Source: Legionella genomosp. 1 | Lineage (GTDB): Bacteria; Pseudomonadota; Gammaproteobacteria; Legionellales; Legionellaceae | DNA length: 24,451 nt | Direction: 5' to 3' | Assembly: GCA_945865355.1 (NCBI GenBank) | Contig: CAMBDN010000009.1 | Coordinates: 1 to 24,451 of the forward strand | Part shown: in pieces, positions 7,467 through 14,491 of the stretch | Layout: each line of letters starts with the position of its first letter | Position numbering within the stretch: the stretch's first letter is position 1 | Translations under genes and position numbers: made by a program | Notes under the pieces: model-generated | Database searches by the model: none | Seen by the model: only the letters and a program-made list of their open reading frames with translations | Told to the model about the DNA's origin: nothing

Positions 7467-8329
7467 AATTTTCTCTCAGTGATGGTTGGCGGAAAGAGAT
7501 CAGGATTTTTCCATGAGCCGTTACCGGTGTTATCGTCATTGGATGCTTGAGCTTTTGACCGCTTAGAGGGTGTACCTAGCGGATTCGGCTCAAGCCATTT
7601 TCCGCCTGAAGTGACAGGACGAATGACAACTTTAGTGCCCGAAAAATTGTTTCCCTCGTTGGATGGCTCCACCCACTCTTGATTCAACCATTTGGCATCT
7701 TGAGTAAACATGCGAACACAGCCATGACTAGCCCGATAGCCTGGAATATCTGTTGATCCATGCAATGCAAGTCCCTTATGAAAATACATGCAGTAAGGCA
7801 TTTTTGCTCCACCTTTACCGATAGGAAACACATTCGATTTACAATGTACATCTTCTTTACTGAAGATTCGAAATATTCCGGTCATTGTGCGACACGTTGG
7901 GCTGCTATTATCAGAACATTTATCGCCCCCTGATGCCACAGGCCCCCATTTAACCAATTGACCTTGTGCATCGTATGCAGCCCATGCAAGCTTATCCTGA
8001 TCAACAACAATAAGTTTTTCATGTTCGTTATTATTGGTTAAAGGAAATGGTGAAAGATCAAGGAGAGTGACATGTGCTAAATCTTTCGGAACAGCAATTT
8101 CTTTCCCTGTCCACAAAGAATTGTAAGTACGATTAACGCGTTGCACCAACTCTCGTTGCTGCTCATCAGGAAACATTGATTCCCAGCTTTGTCCATGCTC
8201 CACTTTGACACACTGATAAAGTGGTGATGCACATAAACCTGGGCCATAATAAATCGGTTTATTATCAGTCGTTGCGGCGCTGGCTATTAAAGGTAGCGAT
8301 AATGCGATAACTGCTACTAATCTTTTCAT
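7463..8329 (-). CDS. enhA: EnhA-like periplasmic L,D-transpeptidase (YkuD domain)
   Basis: A 288-residue protein with a signal peptide (MKRLVAVIALSLPLIASA, cleavage near 18-19). The YkuD catalytic domain spans about 104-238: His190 in LALHGSTD, then SHGCVRM at 201-207 with catalytic Cys204 and Arg206. Such enzymes make or remodel 3-3 peptidoglycan crosslinks, or attach proteins to the wall. The region before the domain (about 40-85: VEHGQSWESMFPDE ... NSLWTGKEIAVP) looks like a degenerate LysM-type segment. The C-terminal 50 residues are hydrophilic and of low complexity. It is the first gene of the enhA-enhB-enhC unit. The 289-base upstream gap (8330-8618) probably holds the operon promoter, but I could not pick a convincing -35/-10 pair there. 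Downstream it overlaps enhB by four bases. Confidence 0.9.
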   Translation of the reverse strand: MKRLVAVIALSLPLIASAATTDNKPIYYGPGLCASPLYQCVKVEHGQSWESMFPDEQQRELVQRVNRTYNSLWTGKEIAVPKDLAHVTLLDLSPFPLTNNNEHEKLIVVDQDKLAWAAYDAQGQLVKWGPVASGGDKCSDNSSPTCRTMTGIFRIFSKEDVHCKSNVFPIGKGGAKMPYCMYFHKGLALHGSTDIPGYRASHGCVRMFTQDAKWLNQEWVEPSNEGNNFSGTKVVIRPVTSGGKWLEPNPLGTPSKRSKAQASNDDNTGNGSWKNPDLFPPTITERKL

Positions 8330-8618
8330 TTCATGATTCCCAATTCAGTCGTTACTCGGGAGGCAAGAAGATTTAACAAGACTTCCTACCCTTTAGAGAA
8401 CTGGTTAAAAATAACTTATACAGTTTAACATCTCATCCAAGCGCTAAAGTGTATCAGCTATTTTTTCGCGGCTCTTGATCTCCATTTCGTTCTATCTATA
8501 TGATAGTTTAGTATTAATATAAATTAAAAGCGTCTTGATGGATACGTGTAACTTTAATTTACGAGTAACATTTTATTTCATTGGCATTGTTCCAGGTCAC
8601 CGAAATAAAATGGGTACA

Positions 8619-9242
8619 TTAACATACCGATGTTGCTGCTATGCTACTGGTCTGAGCAGTTACCAAATTCGACATTAAGATAGCCTTCTGCAACTCACTG
8701 TTATTAGCAAATCTTTGCATATTAATGCATAACTGCGTTGGATCGAGTGTATGCAATTTTAGTGCTCTCTCCAAAATAATGGGTTGCCAAATCTTATTGG
8801 AAATATTGGTTGGTATATACTCGGCATATTTCACATCGACGCTATTGAGATCATTAGCCATTTTCCATAAAAGTTGCAAAACATCCGTCGATGGCGGAGT
8901 GAATCTGAACCCTATTAAACCCTCCTCGCCGTGCTCAAGATAGGCTTGCGCAAACTGAACCCCGTCATGGCTATCAATATAGGCTTTGATAAGATCTGCT
9001 AAAAAGCTACTTGAACCTTGGCGAATAAATAATTCCTTTTTAACATCAAAGCAAACCGCCGATAAGTGTTCTATGGCTACCATTATCTGCGAATGCGGCA
9101 ATTTTTTTACCATAGTTTTGATGGCACGGTCTTTATCAAGCTTAGGCAGTTTATCCAAAGCCGAGTAATTTCCCGCAGTAATTTGCAATAAATCGATTGA
9201 TTTCTTCCATAGTGCACAGCCATATTTAATGATCAAAGGCAT
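8619..9242 (-). CDS. Unrecognised 207-residue protein downstream of uvrC
   Basis: No recognised domain, signal peptide or membrane segment. The protein is mixed alpha-helical in character, with leucine-rich stretches (SSFLADLIKAYIDSHDG, DVLQLLWKMANDLNSVDVKYA) and a serine/threonine/alanine-rich C-terminal end (TAQTSSIAATSVC). The start is supported by a GGGGAAG ribosome-binding site six bases before the ATG. It begins 64 bases after the uvrC stop on the same strand and may be the third gene of a letA-uvrC transcript, a place occupied by pgsA in E. coli and many relatives. The soluble, orphan nature and the small-residue tail are compatible with a secreted effector or a lineage-specific cytosolic protein; I cannot choose between them. 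Confidence 0.7.
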   Translation of the reverse strand: MPLIIKYGCALWKKSIDLLQITAGNYSALDKLPKLDKDRAIKTMVKKLPHSQIMVAIEHLSAVCFDVKKELFIRQGSSSFLADLIKAYIDSHDGVQFAQAYLEHGEEGLIGFRFTPPSTDVLQLLWKMANDLNSVDVKYAEYIPTNISNKIWQPIILERALKLHTLDPTQLCINMQRFANNSELQKAILMSNLVTAQTSSIAATSVC

Positions 9243-9306
9243 GTTGCTTCCCCTTCCAGACGTTGACGTACTACTGTGCAGTATGACATCTCATCTTGGT
9301 TAATTA

Positions 9307-11172
9307 CTACTGCGATTGTGGGTGAAAATGGCGATAAATACGCTGAGCTAAGTCATGGCTAATTCCATGCACTTTAGCAATTTCTTCCATTGGGGCTTTG
9401 GTTAGCTCTCGTAAGCCCCCAAAACGGCGAAGTAATGCCTGACGCCTCTTTGTACCAATGCCCTCGATGGTTTCTAAGGACGAATCAAGGCTCGCTTTTT
9501 GCCGTTTTTTACGGTGCGCTGCAATAGCAAACCGGTGTGCCTCATCACGGATATGTTGGAGAAGATGCAATGCTTCCGAATCGGCGGGCAGGGTTATTTC
9601 CAATGACTCATTTGCCAAAATTAACCGCTCCCAACCTACTTTACGTCCGGGGCCCTTAGCAATCCCTAACAACATGATTCCTTCAATGTTTAACGTATCT
9701 AATACCCGTCGCGCAACAGCAACTTGACCTTTTCCACCATCTATAATTAATACATCTGGTAAAGAGCCCGTTCGTGTAGAGCCTGTAAAACGACGCGTAA
9801 GGGCCTGCTCCATTGCAGCATAATCATCACCAGGGGTAATACCACCAATATTAAAACGACGGTATTCACGTTTACAGGGACCGTTTGCATCGAATACAAC
9901 ACAAGAAGCGACTGTTTCTATCCCTTGCGTATGACTAATATCAAAACACTCCATCCGCAAAATGGAATGTGACAAATGAACCAATGAGCACAAAGCCTGA
10001 TATCTCGATGCCATTCGCTTAACAGAAGACGCCTGCTCTGCAATTGACATACGCAAATTATTCAAAGCAAAATCAAGCCAACGTGCTTTGACCCCACGTG
10101 GCCGTGTTTTTATCTGACAAGCCTTGCCACGCAATTCACTCAACATCACTTGCATGGGCTGTAGTTCGTTAACCGCTTCGTTTGTTAAAATCAACGCGGG
10201 GATACGCTCCGGCGTATCGACGTAATAGTAGGCTACAAATGCACTAAATATCTGTTGCCACAGAGACAGCGTCTCATCATCCTCAGTTAAACTCTGTTGG
10301 GGTACCGATGGAAAAAAACTCTGGCTGGCTATTACTTCACCAGCCCGAACGGTGACACACTGGACGCAGGCGCGACCTGGGTAGGCCTCAATTGCAATCA
10401 CATCAGCATCACCACGAGCGCGCACAACACCTTGTTGCTCTTGCACCAGGCGCAAATTTTTTATTTGATCACGCAATTGTGCAGCCTCTTCAAAAGCAAG
10501 GCTAGCAACCGCTTCATCCATACGCTTAGCCAATTCATCAAGGATTTGTTGGCTCTTTCCTTGTAAAAATCGGGTAGCATCGGCCACCGATTGTTGGTAA
10601 TCATGCACAGAAATATAATCCGTACATGGTGCTGTACATCGTTTAATCTGATATTGCAAACAGGGACGAGAGCGCGCACTAAAATAACTGTCACTACAAT
10701 TGCGAATTTTGAACACTTTTTGAATGGTATTTAATGTTTCTCGTACCGCTGTAACACTCGGGAAAGGACCAAAAAAAGCGCCTTTTTGTGGCTTTTTCTT
10801 CGAACGAATCATTTCTATACGAGGGAAAGATTTAGAGTTGGAAATATGGATGAAAGGATACGATTTATCATCGCGCATCAACACATTGTATTTTGGCCGC
10901 AGCGATTTGATGAGGTTACTTTCCAACAGCAGCGCTTCTGTTTCACTGCGAGTGACGCTTACCTCAATGGATGCAATTTGACTGACCAAAGAACGCGTTT
11001 TTTCTCCGGTATTCTGTTTATTGAAATAACTATTAACACGTTTTTTTAAGTTGCTTGCTTTGCCGACATAAAGAACAGTCCCCTCTTCATTCAGCATGCG
11101 GTAAACACCGGGTTCAGCGGTGAGATTGGCGAGAAAAATAGTTAAATCAATTGGATAAGATCGTGTAGTCAT
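9307..11172 (-). CDS. uvrC: Excinuclease ABC subunit C
   Basis: UvrC (621 residues; E. coli about 610) makes both incisions around a bulky lesion during nucleotide excision repair, acting with UvrB. Domains in order: GIY-YIG nuclease for the 3' cut (GVY at 22-24, YVGK at 35-38); four cysteines C159, C171, C179, C183 matching the spacing of the reported UvrC iron-sulfur cluster; UVR motif for UvrB contact (about 209-244, FEEAAQLRDQIKNL); RNase H-like domain for the 5' cut (DISHTQG at 411-417, LIIDGGKGQ at 475-483, DEAHRFAI near 543-550); and a tandem helix-hairpin-helix DNA-binding tail (IEGIGTKRRQALLRRFGG, then HGISHDLAQRIY). All key motifs are intact. Its ATG overlaps the letA stop by four bases, the classic uvrY-uvrC arrangement. 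Confidence 0.98.
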   Translation of the reverse strand: MTTRSYPIDLTIFLANLTAEPGVYRMLNEEGTVLYVGKASNLKKRVNSYFNKQNTGEKTRSLVSQIASIEVSVTRSETEALLLESNLIKSLRPKYNVLMRDDKSYPFIHISNSKSFPRIEMIRSKKKPQKGAFFGPFPSVTAVRETLNTIQKVFKIRNCSDSYFSARSRPCLQYQIKRCTAPCTDYISVHDYQQSVADATRFLQGKSQQILDELAKRMDEAVASLAFEEAAQLRDQIKNLRLVQEQQGVVRARGDADVIAIEAYPGRACVQCVTVRAGEVIASQSFFPSVPQQSLTEDDETLSLWQQIFSAFVAYYYVDTPERIPALILTNEAVNELQPMQVMLSELRGKACQIKTRPRGVKARWLDFALNNLRMSIAEQASSVKRMASRYQALCSLVHLSHSILRMECFDISHTQGIETVASCVVFDANGPCKREYRRFNIGGITPGDDYAAMEQALTRRFTGSTRTGSLPDVLIIDGGKGQVAVARRVLDTLNIEGIMLLGIAKGPGRKVGWERLILANESLEITLPADSEALHLLQHIRDEAHRFAIAAHRKKRQKASLDSSLETIEGIGTKRRQALLRRFGGLRELTKAPMEEIAKVHGISHDLAQRIYRHFHPQSQ

Positions 11173-11828
11173 TCATCTTGTAACACATCATTGGGACGTT
11201 CAATGATTCGATGTTTCATCGCCATGTAAGTTAATTCAACATCATTTTTAATACCCAATTTCTCAAACATGCGGTAACGATAACCATTGATCGTCTTACT
11301 GCTCAAGAAGAGTCTGTCAGCAATATCCTGCACCGCCATACCACTGGTTATCATCAGCATGACTTGCATTTCACGTTCAGATAAAAGATCAAAGGGAGAG
11401 TCTTGCGACGCTTGTAAACTACTAATTGCCATTTTTTGCGCAATTTCAGCACTCAGATATTTTTCCCCTTTAACCACTTTGCGAATCGCCGCTGCCATCT
11501 CTTCAGGGCCCGATTCTTTGGTAAGGTATCCCATCGCACCTAATTGCAACACACGACTAGGTAGTGGTTCTGTGCTCAAAGCAGTTACAGCAATAACTTT
11601 TACTTGTGGGCTTGTTTTTTGCAGGCGCCGGGTCACTTCCCAACCATCAATCCCAGGCATCTTCATATCCAGCAAAACGACATCAGGTTGATGCAACTTT
11701 ACCATGGTCAACGCCATTTCACCGTTTTCAGCTTCCGCAACAACATCAATATCGGGCTGATCATCCAATAATCGTCGAAGACCCATTCGTACCAAAGCAT
11801 GGTCATCAACAATTAACACTCTGATCAA
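11169..11828 (-). CDS. letA: LetA/GacA/UvrY-type response regulator
   Basis: A 219-residue NarL/FixJ-family response regulator. The receiver domain (about 1-120) has acidic D8-D9, phospho-acceptor D54 in VVLLDMKMPG, T82 and K104. The LuxR-type helix-turn-helix (about 150-210) contains LSEREMQVMLMI and IADRLFLSSKTINGYRYR. In the BarA/UvrY, GacS/GacA and LetS/LetA systems this regulator activates small RNAs that titrate CsrA; in Legionella it drives the transmissive phase. The cognate kinase and small RNAs are not in the window. The start is TTG, with GGGAG upstream. Alignment to UvrY (MINVLLVDDH) places residue 1 exactly here, and the first internal ATG would delete the D8-D9 pocket. It is coupled to uvrC. 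The symbol letA assumes the Legionellales assignment; gacA or uvrY are the names elsewhere. Confidence 0.95.
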   Translation of the reverse strand: MIRVLIVDDHALVRMGLRRLLDDQPDIDVVAEAENGEMALTMVKLHQPDVVLLDMKMPGIDGWEVTRRLQKTSPQVKVIAVTALSTEPLPSRVLQLGAMGYLTKESGPEEMAAAIRKVVKGEKYLSAEIAQKMAISSLQASQDSPFDLLSEREMQVMLMITSGMAVQDIADRLFLSSKTINGYRYRMFEKLGIKNDVELTYMAMKHRIIERPNDVLQDE

Positions 11829-11920
11829 ACGATGCTCCCTGGCTTTAAAACCATTGAACCCAATAGATGCGTAGATATTAACAAGAGTGACAAATCATTA
11901 CAATCAAGACTTACGAAAAA

Positions 11921-11957
11921 CCCAAGGCTCCTTCATCCTGAACGCTATGAAGGATCT
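11921..11957 (-). terminator. Palindrome downstream of phhA; possible terminator and dispersed-repeat relic
   Basis: TCCTTCAT (11929-11936) and ATGAAGGA (11947-11954) form an 8-bp stem around a 10-base loop, with partial extension further out. Read on the minus strand, a TTTTT run follows about nine bases after the stem, so it could end phhA transcription. The sequence (TCCTTCAT-AGCGTTCAGG-ATGA on the minus strand) also resembles the TCCTTCGCTACGCTCAGGATGA-type dispersed palindrome known to me from many genomes. The rest of the 11829-12007 gap shows nothing clear. Confidence 0.4.
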
Positions 11958-12007
11958 TCCTGAATAACAGTCCACTCATTGCTCCCAGGCGATCTTGAAT
12001 AGTAATA

Positions 12008-12826
12008 CTAGCAAGCATGAATATGGATATTGGGATTATTATTATCTACAGGAAAAAAAGGTGCATACTCGCCCAATGATCTTGCTCGCTGCAGCAATAT
12101 ACCAATATCCGCATTGACAAAATTATACAACTGCTGGTAGTCGTCAATAACAAAATAGACGCGTTGCAACATATCGATCCGATAAGGCATGCGGAATGCT
12201 GCAACAGGATCAAATAGCACCCTCATCGCCTCATCACTTTCAACGCTATACACCGTCTCACTAATGGACGACAAAATGCCTCCGCCATAAGCACGCATGC
12301 CTTGGGTCGTATTAATCAAACCAAACTCAACAGTGAACCAAAATAAACGTTGCAAAAGAGGCCAGTCAGCTTCCGAAAAACTCAACACCCTACGAGCATA
12401 ATCATGGATAAATTTTGCAAAGACTGGATTGGTCAACATCGGACAATGACCAAACAATTCATGAAAAATATCCGGTTCTTTTACGTAATCGAGTTCCTCA
12501 ATTGTCCGTATAAATGTTGCGGCAGGGAAACGTCGCTCGGCTAAAAGCTCAAAAAATGAACGAGCGGAAATCAAAGCCGGTACCGCAGCAACTTGCCACC
12601 CCGTCGTTGCTTGAAGTCGGCGACTAATTTCAGGCAATTGCGGAATACGATCTGCAGCAATACCCAATTCTTTAAGTCCGAATAAAAATTCATCACAAGC
12701 TCTTCCAGGGACCAACTCCATCTGCCGCTGGTATAATATTTGCCAAACACGATCATCTTCAGCATTATACGCCACCATCCCATGCTCATCAGGTTGGTAC
12801 GAAACATAACGGCTAACAAACTCCAT
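12008..12826 (-). CDS. phhA: Phenylalanine-4-hydroxylase
   Basis: A 272-residue monomeric-type bacterial phenylalanine hydroxylase. It converts phenylalanine to tyrosine using a pterin cofactor, O2 and non-heme iron. The 2-His-1-carboxylate iron site is intact: H122 and H127 in FHELFGHCPML, and E167 in WFTVEFGL. The substrate/pterin loop region around YGGGILSS (180-187) is present. There is no regulatory ACT domain, as usual for bacterial enzymes. In Legionella this enzyme supplies tyrosine and feeds homogentisate and pyomelanin formation, which is linked to iron reduction. The start has a strong GAGGAG ribosome-binding site. It follows bioC on the same strand after 127 bases measured start to stop codon regions (43 bases between coding ends), so the two may be co-transcribed. 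Confidence 0.97.
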   Translation of the reverse strand: MEFVSRYVSYQPDEHGMVAYNAEDDRVWQILYQRQMELVPGRACDEFLFGLKELGIAADRIPQLPEISRRLQATTGWQVAAVPALISARSFFELLAERRFPAATFIRTIEELDYVKEPDIFHELFGHCPMLTNPVFAKFIHDYARRVLSFSEADWPLLQRLFWFTVEFGLINTTQGMRAYGGGILSSISETVYSVESDEAMRVLFDPVAAFRMPYRIDMLQRVYFVIDDYQQLYNFVNADIGILLQRARSLGEYAPFFPVDNNNPNIHIHAC

Positions 12827-12869
12827 AATAACTCCTCGGGTTATCGTGTAGCTTACGAACGTACAAGCG

Positions 12870-13742
12870 TTATTTCGCGCACGTTTCTAAATAATTTTTT
12901 CGCAACTGTTCAACAGAAATCGTCGTTTCTGTACCTTTATCCATACGACGCTGATCGCCTTTCCAAGCATGGCCATAAACCACTTCATAGGTTAATGGAA
13001 ATTTGCCGTGCTCCGTACAAAATGCCGATATAGCTTGTTCAAAGCCACGCCACGAGGTCCTGCCAGTCAATCCAGATCTGCGCAAAGGATTGACGTTCCG
13101 TACCCCTTGAGCTTTCAGAGCCTGCAACAATTGAGGCAGTGTTTCATAATGAGCTGTCAATTTTTCCATATCAATGACTGGATCAAGAAAATGCTCTGCG
13201 AGCATGCTATCACCTAGATCGTGCATATCAATAAAATCATTAGCATGAGCATAGTTATCAATAGTGGCCCAGGCTTGACGCAATTCATAAAATGTATCCG
13301 GTCCTAGGGTGGAAAACATCAAACAACCTTGTTTATTCATGACTCGATTTAATTCACCGAGCACACAGGGTAACGATGGTGACCAATGAATGACTTGATT
13401 GGCAAACACCAAATCGAAAAGACCTGATTCAAACGGCATCATCGTCATATCACCATTGACCAATGACCACTTTTTGCGCCAACTTTGTTTATCTCTAGCC
13501 CTTAATAGCATGTCAAAAGCCACATCAAACCCGATAATTCGCGCCTTAGGGTAATACTTTTTTAATTGCAGCGAAAAAGACCCCGGTCCACAGCCTAAAT
13601 CCAAAATAAACTGTGGTTTAATTTTTATATAATCCAAACGCTCAAAAAGACGCCCACCAATTTCACGCTGTATTTTCGCAGCTTGCTCATATTGAGCAGC
13701 ATGATCGTTAAATGCTTTGCAAATTTCGTTTTTCACATTCAT
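12870..13742 (-). CDS. bioC: Malonyl-ACP O-methyltransferase, biotin synthesis
   Basis: A SAM-dependent methyltransferase of 290 residues. BioC methylates the free carboxyl of malonyl-ACP so that the fatty-acid machinery can build the pimeloyl precursor of biotin. Visible motifs: the SAM-binding FILDLGCGPGSFSLQL near residue 44-59, the acidic GFDVAFDML after strand 2, GDMTMMPFESGLFDLVFAN, and the BioC-typical LMFSTLGPDTFYELR, followed by FIDMHDLGDSML. A TTG lies four codons upstream in frame (13754), but the ATG at 13742 gives the usual BioC N-terminus (KNEICKAFNDHAAQYE). Neither has a strong ribosome-binding site. Other bio genes are not in this window. It runs divergently from comF with only 39 bases between the starts, and toward phhA downstream. 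Confidence 0.93.
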   Translation of the reverse strand: MNVKNEICKAFNDHAAQYEQAAKIQREIGGRLFERLDYIKIKPQFILDLGCGPGSFSLQLKKYYPKARIIGFDVAFDMLLRARDKQSWRKKWSLVNGDMTMMPFESGLFDLVFANQVIHWSPSLPCVLGELNRVMNKQGCLMFSTLGPDTFYELRQAWATIDNYAHANDFIDMHDLGDSMLAEHFLDPVIDMEKLTAHYETLPQLLQALKAQGVRNVNPLRRSGLTGRTSWRGFEQAISAFCTEHGKFPLTYEVVYGHAWKGDQRRMDKGTETTISVEQLRKNYLETCAK

Positions 13743-13754
13743 TATGAGAGGCAA

Positions 13755-13764
13755 GATCTAGATC
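13755..13764. promoter_or_regulatory. Palindrome in the bioC-comF divergent gap
   Basis: GATCTAGATC is a perfect 10-base palindrome in the 39-base gap between the divergent bioC and comF starts. It could be a small operator or chance. It does not look like the BirA operator or the BioR box (TTATMKATAA). Confidence 0.2.
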
Positions 13765-13781
13765 CAGGAAATCCAACGCGC

Positions 13782-14486
13782 ATGCGCCATAAAATGGCCA
13801 GTATATCACAGAGACTACGGCTGCCCACTATCTGTTCATTATGCAATCAACATCATCGAAGCCGTCTGGCAATCTGTGCGGCATGTCATCAGCACCTCAA
13901 GCCCATTGGCCCTGCTTGCTACCATTGCGCACTTCCTCTTCCAACGAATGATTTTTTAATTTGTGGCTACTGCTGTAAGAAAAAACCTTATGTTGATCAA
14001 ACAGTTGCTGCATGCCGTTTTGAAGAGCCACTACGAACATTATTGCATGAGTTTAAATACCATGAAGGGCTTTATTTATGCTCATTTTTAGCAACGCTTA
14101 TCTTGGATGCTATCCCACCCGGGGCTGAGAAAACCCAATGTCTAATCCCAGTCCCAATGCATTATAAACGATTAAGACAGCGTGGTTTTAATCAAGCAGC
14201 TGAATTAGCAAAGCAGCTGGGTAAAACTTTAAAATTACCCTACGATTTATACCGATGCAAAAAAATAAGAAATACCCCACCACAAGCTAGTTTAGATGCC
14301 AGACAACGACAAAAAAATCTTCACGATGCATTTCTTGCCGCCCCCATCCCTTACCAACATATTACACTGGTGGATGACCTAATCACGACGGGTAACACCG
14401 TTAATGAACTGGCAAAATTACTAAAAATGCAAGGCGTCGATCGAGTTGATGTCTGGTGCTGTGCCAAGGCAGTGATATTACCCTAG
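13782..14486 (+). CDS. comF: ComF/GntX-family phosphoribosyltransferase-like protein
   Basis: A 234-residue ComF-family protein. The N-terminal part is a zinc-finger-like region with four CxxC pairs (C18/C21, C32/C35, C46/C49, C61/C64). The C-terminal part is a type I phosphoribosyltransferase fold with the PRPP-loop motif LVDDLITTGNT (about 196-206) and the conserved IPVPMHYKRLRQRGFNQA segment before it. In naturally competent bacteria ComF is needed for DNA uptake and transformation; its biochemical reaction is not settled. Start choice: the frame extends upstream, overlapping bioC, but the ATG at 13782 has AGGA (13766-13769) upstream and gives a normal N-terminus; an ATG at 13794 is also possible. 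The gene is divergent from bioC and convergent with the 899-residue protein. Confidence 0.93.
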   Translation: MRHKMASISQRLRLPTICSLCNQHHRSRLAICAACHQHLKPIGPACYHCALPLPTNDFLICGYCCKKKPYVDQTVAACRFEEPLRTLLHEFKYHEGLYLCSFLATLILDAIPPGAEKTQCLIPVPMHYKRLRQRGFNQAAELAKQLGKTLKLPYDLYRCKKIRNTPPQASLDARQRQKNLHDAFLAAPIPYQHITLVDDLITTGNTVNELAKLLKMQGVDRVDVWCCAKAVILP

Positions 14487-14491
14487 AACCC

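Noticed and set aside
8492..8506. CTATC...GATAG inverted repeat upstream of enhA
   Set aside because: Only five paired bases in an AT-rich stretch; expected by chance.
11287..11691. 134-codon plus-strand frame antisense to letA
   Set aside because: Complementary to a strongly conserved response regulator; the serine/isoleucine-rich product is typical of an antisense shadow.
13683..13781. N-terminal extension of ComF overlapping bioC
   Set aside because: The extra residues do not resemble ComF and the supported start with AGGA upstream is at 13782.
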